From NCBI RefSeq assembly GCF_000517545.1, contig NZ_BAIV01000032.1, forward strand, positions 1 to 64,000: DNA of 64,000 nucleotides. The letters run 5' to 3'. Made by a program: the position numbers and the translations under genes. This DNA comes from Bacteroides reticulotermitis JCM 10512. GTDB lineage: Bacteria; Bacteroidota; Bacteroidia; Bacteroidales; Bacteroidaceae. The number at the start of each line of letters is the position of its first letter. The stretch's first letter is position 1. A model generated the notes under the pieces. The model worked only from the letters and a program-made list of their open reading frames with translations, was not told the origin of the DNA and did not search any database. Below, piece by piece: positions 19,701 to 28,542 of the stretch.

Positions 19701-20576
19701 GTAGTACATTCGATTCGGATCGTCGAGATCTTTACCGGTACTCAAACAAATTAGGCGATCGTGCGCTTCCGCATGCTCTTCATTCACAAAGTGAACGTCG
19801 TTGGTACATATTAGCTTTACATCGAATTTCTTGGATAATTCGATTAAATGGTCGTTTACATTTGCCTGTAAGGGATAAGCTTCCCGGTTAGCACGAGGTA
19901 CAGTTGCTTTATGACGTTGCATCTCCAGATAGAAATCGTCACCGAACACTCTTTTGTACCAGGTAATAGCCTCTTCCGCTTCACTCAATAGACCTTGCGT
20001 AATCTTTCTCGGAATCTCTCCACCCAGACAAGCCGAACTGATAATTAGTCCTTCGCTATACTTTTCCAGTTCGCTACGATCGGTACGAGGACGCATATAG
20101 TACCCGCGTGTCCACGCGTGTGACACGAGTTTAATAAGGTTATGGTAGCCAGTCTTGTTTTTAGCTAATACGACTAGATGGTAGCCACTTTGATCCTGCC
20201 TACCTTCTTTGAGATCCATAGTTCGTCGAGCCACATACATTTCACAACCTATAATAGGTTTAAATAACCGGTTCTCGATCTCAGCTATCTGCTCCCGACA
20301 AGCGGCAATCTCAGCTTCTTTGTCTTCACAAGCCACTTTGCCTGTTTCAATAGCTGTTATTTTCTTCTTTAGCTCCTTGATTTCTCCTCTCGGAGCACTA
20401 TTTTTCTTATTAACATAATTCGTAAACTCTTTGACAGCGAACATATTACCATGATCAGTCACAGCAATACCTTTCATCCCATTCTTCATAGCTTTATCCA
20501 CCAATGCACTAACACTGGCTTGTCCATCTAATAAAGAATATTGGGTATGAACGTGTAAATGAACGAAATCCTGCAT
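16774..20576 (-). CDS. dnaE: DNA polymerase III subunit alpha, four one-base frameshifts
   Basis: DnaE is the replicative polymerase. It starts MQDFVHLHVHTQYSLLDGQA (PHP domain) at 20576, carries the catalytic aspartates in LPDIDVDFDDD, the fingers region and a C-terminal OB domain. The reading frame changes four times: near 18964 (GTM then ATKLAIKDV in the next frame), about 17814 (NESNLKFTVNHDG), about 17518 (NRYQ-DQAAAVN) and about 17175 (SGSAR to GNDWVTYQG). Each is repaired by adding a single base, two of them in T runs, giving about 1268 residues, the expected length. As dnaE is essential, the breaks are almost certainly sequence errors. The PHP metal ligands were not checked individually. 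Confidence 0.95.
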
Positions 20577-20683
20577 AACAATTAATAAAGTGAGTAATTA
20601 AGCCCTAAAAATACGACCAATGCACGGATAAACAAAAATAATCCTCAAAAAGTTATCAACATCATCATTTCTACTCACATTTA

Positions 20684-20715
20684 TTTGCGGGTTTTTTAAA
20701 TTAAGTATATTTTTG
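20684..20715 (+). promoter_or_regulatory. psd-pssA promoter (-33 TTTG, -7 TATTTTTG)
   Basis: TTTG at 20684-20687 and TATTTTTG at 20708-20715 are separated by 20 bp, matching the Bacteroidales primary sigma-factor spacing, 27 bp before the psd ATG. Confidence 0.7.
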
Positions 20716-20742
20716 CACGTAATTACCATTTATCTAACATTC

Positions 20743-21429
20743 ATGGGCCGATTAAAAAAACTAAAAAAAATACGTATTCACAGGGAAGGAACACACATTC
20801 TATGGGGCAGTTTTTTTCTGTTACTTCTTATCAACGCTGCTCTTTATTGGGGGATAGAATGCAAGTTGCCTTTCTATCTTGTAGCCATTGTCAGTATTTC
20901 CATTTATATGCTGATGGTAAATTTCTTCCGTTGCCCGATTCGATTCTTCGGGCACGATACGGAAAAGATAGTAGTCGCGCCAGCTGACGGAAAGATAGTA
21001 GTTATTGAAGAAGTGGAAGAGAACGAGCACTTCCATGATCGCCGCTTGATGATTTCCATCTTCATGAGTATAACAAATGTGCACGCCAACTGGTACCCAG
21101 TAGACGGAGCTGTGAAAAAAGTAGCCCATCACGACGGAAACTTTATGAAAGCCTGGTTACCTAAAGCCAGTACAGAAAATGAACGTTCTACGGTTGTGAT
21201 TGAAACACCCGAAGGTGTGGAAGTGTTGGTACGTCAAATTGCCGGTGCAGTAGCCCGCCGTATTGTCACTTACGCAGAAGTGGGTGAAGAGTGCTACATC
21301 GATGAACACCTTGGATTCATCAAGTTTGGTTCTCGAGTGGATGTATATCTGCCGCTTGACACGGAAGTATGCGTTCAATTGGGCCAATTGACTACCGGTA
21401 ACCAGACAGTTATCGCCAAACTCAAATAA
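20743..21429 (+). CDS. psd: phosphatidylserine decarboxylase family protein
   Basis: A 228-residue short-form decarboxylase that converts phosphatidylserine to phosphatidylethanolamine at the membrane. Two transmembrane helices at the N-terminus (LWGSFFLLLLINAALYWG and the next) precede the catalytic domain; the autocleavage site is the GS of FIKFGSRVDVYLP, whose Ser becomes the pyruvoyl group. ATG at 20743 (MGRLKKLKKIRIHREG) is chosen because residues upstream in frame are not family-like. pssA, which makes the substrate, starts 12 bp downstream. Confidence 0.92.
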   Translation: MGRLKKLKKIRIHREGTHILWGSFFLLLLINAALYWGIECKLPFYLVAIVSISIYMLMVNFFRCPIRFFGHDTEKIVVAPADGKIVVIEEVEENEHFHDRRLMISIFMSITNVHANWYPVDGAVKKVAHHDGNFMKAWLPKASTENERSTVVIETPEGVEVLVRQIAGAVARRIVTYAEVGEECYIDEHLGFIKFGSRVDVYLPLDTEVCVQLGQLTTGNQTVIAKLK

Positions 21430-21441
21430 TTAAAAGTCACA

Positions 21442-22149
21442 ATGACAAACATTATTAAGAATAACATACCGAATACTGTAACCTGCCTGAACCTTTTTTC
21501 CGGTTGTATCGCTTGTGTGATGGCTTTCGAAGCCCGATACGATCTGGCCTTACTCTTTATTATACTAAGTGCGGTTTTCGATTTTTTCGACGGCTTGTTA
21601 GCGCGTGCGCTCGATGCACATTCCATTATAGGCAAAGACCTTGACTCCTTGGCTGATGATGTTAGCTTTGGAGTAGCTCCTTCGATCGTGGTGTTCTCGT
21701 TATTTAGAGAGATGCATTATCCTGCAGGAATCGAGTTTCTGGCACCGTATATGCCTTATGCCGCCTTTTTAATTTCTATATTCTCAGCATTGCGTTTGGC
21801 TAAATTCAATAATGATACTCGTCAGACTAGTTCTTTCATTGGACTTCCGGTTCCGGCTAACGCCTTATTCTGGGGTTCTTTGGTAGTAGGAGCTCATAGC
21901 TGGTTGGTATCCGAAAGTTGCCATCCTCTATACCTATTGGCATTAGTCTGTGTATTCTCCTGGTTATTGGTCTCAGAGACTCCAATGTTCTCTTTGAAGT
22001 TCAAGAATCTCTCGTGGAAAGACAACAAAACAAGTTTTATTTTTCTGATTGTCTGCATCCCGCTCCTTGCTATATTACAAATCAGTGCCTTCGCTGCCAT
22101 CATCGTGTGGTATATCTTACTCTCGGTGTTTACTGAGAAAAGCGAATAA
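21442..22149 (+). CDS. pssA: CDP-diacylglycerol--serine O-phosphatidyltransferase
   Basis: A 235-residue polytopic CDP-alcohol phosphatidyltransferase that makes phosphatidylserine from CDP-diacylglycerol and serine. The family signature is complete in FFDGLLARALDAHSIIGKDL followed by DSLAD (D-G-x2-A-R-x8-G-x3-D-x3-D), and about 7 hydrophobic segments follow. It lies directly after psd, so the pair forms the phosphatidylethanolamine branch in one operon; a DUF4834 gene follows. Confidence 0.95.
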   Translation: MTNIIKNNIPNTVTCLNLFSGCIACVMAFEARYDLALLFIILSAVFDFFDGLLARALDAHSIIGKDLDSLADDVSFGVAPSIVVFSLFREMHYPAGIEFLAPYMPYAAFLISIFSALRLAKFNNDTRQTSSFIGLPVPANALFWGSLVVGAHSWLVSESCHPLYLLALVCVFSWLLVSETPMFSLKFKNLSWKDNKTSFIFLIVCIPLLAILQISAFAAIIVWYILLSVFTEKSE

Positions 22150-22219
22150 AACAATCTTTTGGCACGCTTGTTGTACTAATATAATAGTATTCAAGTTATA
22201 ACACTAAAAAGAGAGTTCA

Positions 22220-22489
22220 ATGCATATACTTCTATTTATCCTGATTTTCTTTGTTTGCCTTTTTGGTATAGGCCTTTCGATTATTGGAACGATTCTGAGA
22301 GCCATTTTCGGAATTGGACGTTCCAAACAACAGCCGCATTATGAACGAGCCAGACACAACAATGGTGACCAACGGACCAATACAGGCTATGGCACAAGTA
22401 ATTCCGACAACGAAGAGGAGGGGCATAATAAAAAGATATTCTCAAAAGACGAAGGAGAGTATGTAGACTTCGAAGAAGTGAAAGAATAG
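22220..22489 (+). CDS. DUF4834 family small membrane protein
   Basis: An 89-residue protein with one N-terminal hydrophobic helix (LLFILIFFVCLFGIGLSIIG) and a polar, charged tail ending DEGEYVDFEEVKE. This fits DUF4834, a Bacteroidales family commonly found after pssA. Function unknown. It is 70 bp downstream of pssA, probably in the same transcript. Confidence 0.75.
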   Translation: MHILLFILIFFVCLFGIGLSIIGTILRAIFGIGRSKQQPHYERARHNNGDQRTNTGYGTSNSDNEEEGHNKKIFSKDEGEYVDFEEVKE

Positions 22490-22524
22490 TCTTCTCTCAA
22501 TAATATCAGGTAAATTAAGAATCG

Positions 22525-22965
22525 TTACTTATTGCGTTTAGCGGCAAAGAATTGTTTCATCAGTTCTGCACATTTGTCAGCTAGCACGCCTTTTACAACT
22601 ACGGTTTTCGGATGCAACGCCTCTGAAGCATACTTTTGATATCCCCGTTTCTCATCTTCCGCACCAAATACCAATTTACCGGTTTGCGCCCAGGCAATAG
22701 CACCGGCGCACATCACACAAGGCTCAACGGTAACATATAAAGTACATTCATTCAGATATTTTCCACCAAGTACATTGGCGGCAGCAGTAATGGCTTGCAT
22801 TTCGGCATGAGCAGTCACGTCCGTCAATGTCTCCGTTAGATTATGAGCGCGCGCAATGATACGCTCCTTACAAACAACAATAGCTCCTACAGGCACTTCT
22901 CCCCGTTCACCGGCTTTCTGTGCTTCTATCAAAGCTTGTTTCATAAAATAAGTATCGTCCAGCAT
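22525..22965 (-). CDS. tadA: tRNA-specific adenosine deaminase / nucleoside deaminase
   Basis: A 146-residue zinc-dependent deaminase that converts A34 to inosine in tRNA-Arg(ACG). Zinc ligands are H53 (HAE, with catalytic E55) and C83/C86 in EPCVMCAGA. ATG at 22965 (MLDDTYFMKQALIEAQ) is chosen; an upstream in-frame ATG would overlap the preceding gene. It starts 1 bp after the stop of the small upstream gene, suggesting coupling. Specificity for tRNA rather than free guanine is inferred from the overall motif pattern. Confidence 0.92.
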   Translation of the reverse strand: MLDDTYFMKQALIEAQKAGERGEVPVGAIVVCKERIIARAHNLTETLTDVTAHAEMQAITAAANVLGGKYLNECTLYVTVEPCVMCAGAIAWAQTGKLVFGAEDEKRGYQKYASEALHPKTVVVKGVLADKCAELMKQFFAAKRNK

Positions 22966-22966
22966 A

Positions 22967-23200
22967 TTAACGTCGCATATCGTGTTCTCCGAAGAGGGTG
23001 GGATAATCTTCTTCCATTTTCTGGTGAACAAACGCGAGGACTGTTTCACGAAGCCAGCGCGACTTATTGCTTATCTTGTATTTTTCCAGATAACGATCAA
23101 TAATCTGCTGCTCATCTTCGCTCAGCAAAATGCTCATCCGCCGTTCTCGTTTGACTGATTCGGCAGATATCCTCAAGCACTTCTTACTTCTTTTTCTCAT
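22967..23200 (-). CDS. small basic protein, ribbon-helix-helix-like (possible regulator)
   Basis: A 77-residue protein starting MRKRSKKCLRISAESVKRER, with an amphipathic helical core (RMSILLSEDEQQIIDRYLEK, then NKSRWLRETVLAFVHQKM). The beta-strand plus two-helix look and basic N-terminus resemble CopG/RHH or orphan DNA-binding proteins, but I cannot place it in a family. It is immediately upstream of tadA. A minus-strand promoter is visible at 23209-23238. Confidence 0.5.
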   Translation of the reverse strand: MRKRSKKCLRISAESVKRERRMSILLSEDEQQIIDRYLEKYKISNKSRWLRETVLAFVHQKMEEDYPTLFGEHDMRR

Positions 23201-23208
23201 ATCTTTTG

Positions 23209-23238
23209 CAAAATTACTTTTACTTCTGTAAAAACAAA
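23209..23238 (-). promoter_or_regulatory. promoter for the small RHH-like gene and tadA
   Basis: On the minus strand TTTG (23235-23238) and TAATTTTG (23209-23216) are 18 bp apart and match the Bacteroidales -33/-7 pair, just upstream of the ATG at 23200. A plus-strand -7 box TAAATTTG for yraN lies at 23251-23258. Confidence 0.6.
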
Positions 23239-23267
23239 GAATAAAAGCAGTAAATTTGCAAAAAAAG

Positions 23268-23633
23268 ATGGCTAAACACAATGATTTGGGAAAAGCCGGA
23301 GAAAATGCCGCTGTGGCCTATCTCGAAAAGAAAGATTATGTAATCCGTCATCGTAATTGGAGGAAAGGACACTTCGAATTGGATATCGTAGCCGCTCAAG
23401 CCAATGAGTTGGTAATCGTTGAAGTCAAGACGCGCCGAAACAGGGCGTTTGCCGACCCGGAAGATGCGGTCGATCTGGCGAAAATTAGACGAACCGTTCG
23501 GGCTGCCGACACGTATATGAAACTATTTCAGATTGACGTTTCCGTACGTTTCGACATTATCACGGTCGTAGGTGAACCGGAGAATTTTACCATAGAACAT
23601 CTAAAAGAAGCATTTCATCCTCCACTTTTCTAA
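23268..23633 (+). CDS. yraN: YraN family protein (UPF0102, endonuclease-like)
   Basis: A 121-residue protein with the restriction-endonuclease-like fold of UPF0102: AGENAAVAYLEKKDY, then FELDIVA and VIVEVKTRRN, the putative PD-(D/E)xK residues. Start taken at ATG 23268 (MAKHNDLGKAGEN) rather than an upstream TTG. Family members are thought to act in DNA uptake or recombination, but the activity is not established. Confidence 0.88.
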   Translation: MAKHNDLGKAGENAAVAYLEKKDYVIRHRNWRKGHFELDIVAAQANELVIVEVKTRRNRAFADPEDAVDLAKIRRTVRAADTYMKLFQIDVSVRFDIITVVGEPENFTIEHLKEAFHPPLF

Positions 23634-23663
23634 GTAACTTGACACTTTATAACAAAACAGGAT

Positions 23664-24020
23664 ATGGATATAGAGATTGCCAGAGAGTACTGCCTCAGCA
23701 AAAAAGAAGCGACTGAATGTTTTCCTTTCAACGAGTATGCTCTCGTCATGAAAGTAATGGGAAAGATGTTCGCGTTAATTGATTTGGAAGATGCCAACAG
23801 CATTATACTGAAATGTGATCCGGAGCGCACAATCGAACTCCGCGAACGCTTCACCTCCATTACAAGTGCCCCTTACTTCAACAAAAAGTATTGGAACAAT
23901 GTTAGCTTTGACGGGGATGTGAACGAAGCGCTGATCAAGGAGATGATCGATCATTCTTACGAAGAGGTTATCCAAAAGTTCACTCGAAAATTACGTGCCG
24001 AATATGACGCCATTCCCTAA
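23664..24020 (+). CDS. MmcQ/YjbR family DNA-binding protein
   Basis: A 118-residue protein with the YjbR pattern: an N-terminal ARE-YCLSKKEATECFPF segment, VMKVMGKMFALIDLED, CDPERTIELRERF and YFNKKYWNNVSFDGDV with LIKEMIDHSYE. The family has a CyaY-like/MmcQ fold with suspected DNA binding. It overlaps birA by 17 bp and lies 30 bp after yraN, so the three may form one operon. Confidence 0.88.
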   Translation: MDIEIAREYCLSKKEATECFPFNEYALVMKVMGKMFALIDLEDANSIILKCDPERTIELRERFTSITSAPYFNKKYWNNVSFDGDVNEALIKEMIDHSYEEVIQKFTRKLRAEYDAIP

Positions 24021-24762
24021 CGAATTCATCGTTCCTCTGATACACATCGAAGAGACTAATTCGACCAATAGTTACCTGCAAGCTTGCATCAATGAGTCGA
24101 GACCGGAAGAATTTACTACGGTCGTAGCCAATTTTCAGACAGCGGGCAGAGGACAGCGCGGCAACTCCTGGGAGTCGGAGCGCGGTAGCAACCTTCTATT
24201 CAGCTTCGTCCTTTATCCTGAGTTTCTGGAAGCCAGGCGACAATTCTTCATTTCGCAAATTGTATCTCTCGCCATCAAAGAGGCCTTGGAATGTCATACT
24301 ACTGATATTTCCATCAAGTGGCCGAACGATATCTATTGGAAAAACAAAAAGATATGCGGAATATTAATCGAGAACGACCTGATGGGCAAGTATATCAATC
24401 AAAGCATTGCAGGCATCGGGATCAACATTAACCAACAAACATTTGTCAGTCCCGCGCCTAACCCGGTATCACTGAAGCAAATTACAAACAAGGAGTATTC
24501 TTTATCCGACGTGCTCGATTCGATAATGCAACGGGTAAAAGCCTATTATCAGCTGCTTCGCCAAGGCGATACCGAGCTGATAAGCCAACGTTATGAACAA
24601 GCTCTTTTCCGGAAAGATGGTATGCACCGATACAGGGACCGCCAAGGAGAATTCACCGCACAAATAGTACGTGTGGAGTCGGAAGGAAGATTGATCCTGA
24701 AAGACGAAACGCAGATAGAAAGGGGCTATATGTTTAAAGAAGTCGAATATTTATTGAAATAA
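24004..24762 (+). CDS. birA: biotin--[acetyl-CoA-carboxylase] ligase
   Basis: A 252-residue class I biotin protein ligase without the N-terminal HTH, so it is not expected to be a biotin repressor. The active-site loop GRGQRGNSWESERGSN and the KWPNDIYWKNKKICGILIE segment are clear. It attaches biotin to carboxyl-carrier lysines through biotinyl-AMP. ATG 24004 is preferred to GTG 23995; both lie inside the end of the upstream mmcQ gene. Confidence 0.94.
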   Translation: MTPFPNEFIVPLIHIEETNSTNSYLQACINESRPEEFTTVVANFQTAGRGQRGNSWESERGSNLLFSFVLYPEFLEARRQFFISQIVSLAIKEALECHTTDISIKWPNDIYWKNKKICGILIENDLMGKYINQSIAGIGININQQTFVSPAPNPVSLKQITNKEYSLSDVLDSIMQRVKAYYQLLRQGDTELISQRYEQALFRKDGMHRYRDRQGEFTAQIVRVESEGRLILKDETQIERGYMFKEVEYLLK

Positions 24763-24787
24763 ATGCTTCTTTCGAAAATTAAAACGT

Positions 24788-24795
24788 TACATTTG
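24788..24795 (+). promoter_or_regulatory. promoter -7 element of metalloproteinase gene 1
   Basis: TACATTTG lies 28 bp before the ATG at 24824. The same box occurs at a matching position before the paralogue (26307-26314). Confidence 0.55.
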
Positions 24796-24823
24796 AATTC
24801 ATAAATATTAAACTCGCTCACTT

Positions 24824-26118
24824 ATGAAGATTAGATTATTATTTCTCCTCCCCCTACTCACTTTTCTGATGATGGGATGTGGGGATTCTGATTCAGATAC
24901 GGCAGCTTTGAGTGTATCTCGATCATCTTTCAATGACATTAATGGAAAAGGGGATCAGGTGACATTGAATATTAACAGCAATTCAACGTGGGTAATAAGT
25001 GCACCTTCCTGGTGTTCGCCCAGCATGAAGAGTGGTAATAATAGCAGTGACGTAACTTTTGTTATTGCTCCTAATATTGAGCAAAAATCGCGCACGGGAA
25101 CTATAAAGATTTCCTCCGATCAAATAAGCAGAAGTGTTACAATTACCCAGCATGCAATCACGCTCACTGAAGCCGAAATCAACTCATATTCTTATAAAAT
25201 CCCCGTAGTATTTCATATACTTTATCAAAACAAAACGACTTCAACTCAATACATCAAAGAGGGAAGAGTTAATGAAATCATTGCTGCCTGCAATAAGCTA
25301 TACGGTGGTTCCACCAACAGTTCTAATATCAATATCGAGTTCATCTTAGCAACAGAAGACGAGAAAGGCAATACGCTTACCGAGCCCGGTGTCGACCGTA
25401 TCGAGGTGAGCAACCCGATCTTCGATTGTGAAGATTTCATGGGAGATGAGACAAAACTCAAGTATGTATGGGATACAGACAAGTATGTCAATATCTTCCT
25501 ATATCAGTTTACGAATGAAAACATCTTAGGAATTTCGCACCTTCCTATACAGTAGAGCCTGATCAATTAGACGGGTTAAATAGTTTAGATTTTCTGCCAA
25601 CTCATTCCAGTTTAAATTACCCGCATTGTGTCTCTATCAACAATACTTATATTTATACAGAATCAATCGTTGAAGGTCAATTTTATACTTCGGTGGATGT
25701 AGTAGCGACTATTGCCCATGAACTTGGGCATTACCTAGGCTTACACCATGCCTTTAATGAAGCTGAAGATGGAAATATCGACCTATGCGAAGACACTGAC
25801 TTTTGTGAAGATACACCGGCCTATAACCGATATGAATACCAAGAGTATGTCACAGAGTATAGTCAGAATAAAAAATTGACTTACGAAGATATAGTTGTTT
25901 TGTCACAAAGAACCGACTGTAAGACACATATAACTTCTACGCCTAACAATATCATGGACTATGAGATATCATTCATGAATCGTTTTACGAATGATCAGAA
26001 AGCAAGAATCCGTTATGTATTAACACATAGCCCTCTCGTACCGGGACCCAAGGTGGCAAGAAGCATAACGAGAGCAACTACTACCCCACAAGAGTTCCCT
26101 ATGCGAATGATCAAATAA
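24824..26118 (+). CDS. zinc metalloproteinase lipoprotein (BF0631-like), one-base frameshift
   Basis: A lipoprotein signal peptide (FLLPLLTFLMMGCGDSDSD) leads to a BACON-like beta domain (about residues 28-110) and a metzincin-type catalytic domain with HELGHYLGLHH and the Met-turn NNIMDYEISF. After GISHLP the frame stops at 25553; adding one T near 25543 gives HLPYTVEPDQLDGLNS and a 431-residue protein. It resembles the BF0631-type zinc metalloproteinase lipoproteins of Bacteroides (recall of the family). It is probably surface-exposed and cuts extracellular proteins; the substrate is unknown. A close paralogue follows in tandem. Confidence 0.85.
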
Positions 26119-26134
26119 AAACTATATAGCCGAG

Positions 26135-26164
26135 AAGAGGTGGAGCAATGGCGTTTCACCTCTT
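26135..26164 (+). terminator. terminator hairpin of metalloproteinase gene 1
   Basis: AAGAGGTG (26135-26142) pairs with CACCTCTT (26157-26164). The stem arms match those of the hairpin at 27679-27710 after the second copy. Confidence 0.65.
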
Positions 26165-26306
26165 GCGGTTACTATAGAATCTTATCTGATTTCCTTTTAA
26201 CTTTGGTGGAAAGAATACGGCTATCGAAAGACAGGAAAGAATAGAAAAGATGTTTAAAGAAAACGTTTTTTATTGAAGCACATGCCTTTTTTGAAGATTA
26301 AATCAT

Positions 26307-26314
26307 TACATTTG
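26307..26314 (+). promoter_or_regulatory. promoter -7 element of metalloproteinase gene 2
   Basis: TACATTTG lies 29 bp upstream of the ATG at 26344, in a leader similar to that of the first copy. Confidence 0.55.
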
Positions 26315-26343
26315 AAGCCATTATATATTAAATTCACTAACGT

Positions 26344-27603
26344 ATGAAAATAAAGTTATTATTATTCCTCCCCCTACTCACTTTTCTGATGATGGGATGC
26401 GGGGATTCTGATACAGATACGGCAGCCTTGAGTGTATCGCGATCATCTTTCAATGATATAACCCCGGAAAGTACGGCGGTAGAGTTTACCATCACGTGTA
26501 ACTCGACTTGGAATATCAGTAGCGATCAAGCTTGGTGTGTACCGAGTGTGCTAAGCGGCACTAACAACACCGATCTTAGCCTGCTAATCAGTGCAAATAC
26601 CACTACTGAATCGAGAAGCGCTACCGTTAGCATCGTTTCCAGAAAGACTATTAAAACATTTCAGGTAACCCAACTTCCCAACTCGACTCTCAACATAGAG
26701 CATTATAAGTTACCGGTTATTTTCCATGTCCTCTACAAAGACCCGGCAGACCGCAATCAATACATCGATAAAGGAAGGCTTGCCGAAATTATCAAGATGT
26801 GCAACTATACTTTCCAAAACAAGATATACCAAAGCGCCAGTGCCAATATCAGCCAAGACATGAACCTCGAGTTCGTGATGGCCGATAAAACGCCTAAAGG
26901 AGCTACTTTGGAGGAGCCCGGCGTTGAACGAATTGCATGGAGCACGTTACCCATGTCATGCGAAGACTTTATGAGCGGAGACGACAATATGGCGAAAGAG
27001 TATGCAAAAATGCTGTGGGATCCCAAATCGTATATCAATATATTCGTTTATCTGTTTGATAACGAAAACATTCTGGGTATAGCTCACCTGCCATATGCTT
27101 TATCGACCTATCCGCTTGCAGGATTAAATAAAGGTGACTATTATTTAAAGAACGATGTAGAATACGCGCATTGCGTTTCGATCAACAGCAAGTATATCTA
27201 TGTAAACAACGATGATGACACCTACTACACAACCGATGTTAACAACACGCTCGCGCATGAGTTGGGACATTATCTCGGATTACACCACGCCTTCTCGGAA
27301 GATGGAGACGATACGGATCTATGCGCCGATACAGATTATTGCGCCGACACCCCTACCTACAATATGACTGAATATATAAACTGGCTAAACACCATCGACT
27401 TTGACGATTATACTTTCAAACAGTTATGTACCCGGAAAAATTGTAGTGGAACAGAATTTGTGTCGCGCAATATTATGGATTACGCATTCTGTTATTCGGA
27501 TCAATTCACAAGCGATCAGTACAAGCGCATCCGTCACGTACTTTCTTATAGCCGCTTATTCCGGGAACGAAAAGATATACAGATGCGGAGACTCGTTCGT
27601 TAG
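26344..27603 (+). CDS. zinc metalloproteinase lipoprotein (BF0631-like), paralogue 2
   Basis: A complete 419-residue paralogue of the preceding gene. The signal peptide is almost identical (FLPLLTFLMMGCGDSDTDT), followed by a divergent BACON-like domain and a catalytic domain with HELGHYLGLHHAFSEDGDD, a Cys-rich insert (LCADTDYCADTP) and the Met-turn RNIMDYAFCYSDQF. Conservation is highest in the first 36 residues and around the zinc site, lower in the BACON domain. Secreted and lipid-anchored by inference. It is monocistronic, ending at the hairpin at 27679-27710. Confidence 0.9.
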   Translation: MKIKLLLFLPLLTFLMMGCGDSDTDTAALSVSRSSFNDITPESTAVEFTITCNSTWNISSDQAWCVPSVLSGTNNTDLSLLISANTTTESRSATVSIVSRKTIKTFQVTQLPNSTLNIEHYKLPVIFHVLYKDPADRNQYIDKGRLAEIIKMCNYTFQNKIYQSASANISQDMNLEFVMADKTPKGATLEEPGVERIAWSTLPMSCEDFMSGDDNMAKEYAKMLWDPKSYINIFVYLFDNENILGIAHLPYALSTYPLAGLNKGDYYLKNDVEYAHCVSINSKYIYVNNDDDTYYTTDVNNTLAHELGHYLGLHHAFSEDGDDTDLCADTDYCADTPTYNMTEYINWLNTIDFDDYTFKQLCTRKNCSGTEFVSRNIMDYAFCYSDQFTSDQYKRIRHVLSYSRLFRERKDIQMRRLVR

Positions 27604-27678
27604 ATTCCAACGAAAGACCGCCGATACAGGTTAAAAAGTAATCGATTGCTAGATAGCAATCCCATTCTATCATAAAAG

Positions 27679-27710
27679 AAAGAGGTGAAACGCTAGCGTT
27701 TCACCTCTTT
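27679..27710. terminator. perfect 32-bp palindrome terminator
   Basis: AAAGAGGTGAAACGCT is followed by its exact reverse complement AGCGTTTCACCTCTTT, with a T-run on the plus strand. It separates the metalloproteinase from the convergent TPR gene, whose stop codon lies inside the hairpin. Confidence 0.85.
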
Positions 27711-28379
27711 TTCGATTAACAGTATTTTATCCAATGTCTTTTTGGCTTCGGTGGAAGGAAACTGCGAGACGACCTTTTGTAGCGAGCCTCGTGCCCTTTC
27801 ATATCCGTTGGCAAACAGATCAAATAACCCATCGCGATAACGCGCATATTGCATTTTGGTAGGAGAACCAATCTTTTTAAAATCACTTTCCATTTTTTGC
27901 TTTCTTTGTTCTGCCATCAAATAGTAGTAATTCCCCAGAAAGATATTGGCATCCAGATTATCAGCATCCAGTTGCAAAACTTTCTCATACGTACGCAACG
28001 CATCTTTTTCCTGCCCACGCCCTACCTGCATCTCAGCACAAGCGACTAAGTAATCCACATTATCAGGGCTGGTCTGCAACAATTCTTTGTAGAACAAATA
28101 CGCTTTGTCGTAGTTGCGGTTCTTTTTGTAAGCGACGGCCAATTCATTAGCCAATTTGGGAGCTAACTCACCGCGCTTGTCCACATGCGTCCAATAATAC
28201 ATTTCCGCCCGATCGGAGTTCAAATTAATCGCCTGGCGGAAATAACTCACTGCCGGTCCTTGCTGCCCTTCATCAATCGCAGCAGAAACCTTCTGTAACA
28301 TCTCGTCGGGGGTCTGCGCCAGCAGCGCAACCGGTAACGAAATCAGAAAATAAAAAAGTAAAGTTAAGGTTTTCATCAT
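27693..28379 (-). CDS. secreted tetratricopeptide-repeat protein
   Basis: A 228-residue protein with a signal peptide (LLFYFLISLPVALLAQ) and TPR-type helices: EGQQGPAVSYFRQAINLNSD, NRNYDKAYLFYKELLQTSPD and EKDALRTYEKVLQLDADNLD. Probably periplasmic and involved in protein-protein contacts; the partner is unknown. The stop codon lies within the shared terminator palindrome. Confidence 0.82.
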   Translation of the reverse strand: MMKTLTLLFYFLISLPVALLAQTPDEMLQKVSAAIDEGQQGPAVSYFRQAINLNSDRAEMYYWTHVDKRGELAPKLANELAVAYKKNRNYDKAYLFYKELLQTSPDNVDYLVACAEMQVGRGQEKDALRTYEKVLQLDADNLDANIFLGNYYYLMAEQRKQKMESDFKKIGSPTKMQYARYRDGLFDLFANGYERARGSLQKVVSQFPSTEAKKTLDKILLIEKEVKR

Positions 28380-28491
28380 CTACACTATTAGTCATTTTTT
28401 TGCACCTCGCAAAGGTACTCATTTTAAGGCTTTTATCATCCATAAAATATGTTATTATTCTATCTATCTCGTCTGTTCAGAGCAAAAAGCG

Positions 28492-28499
28492 TACCTTTG
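28492..28499 (+). promoter_or_regulatory. promoter -7 element of the MATE gene
   Basis: TACCTTTG fits TAnnTTTG, 43 bp before the ATG at 28543. Confidence 0.5.
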
Positions 28500-28542
28500 T
28501 TCGCAAATAGAACAATTTACTAGAAAAAAGTGTTGCATTTGT

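Noticed and set aside
16774..20576. dnaE as a true pseudogene or several split subunits
   Set aside because: All four breaks are repaired by one added base, residues flow on across each break, and the gene is essential; sequence error is the simpler reading.
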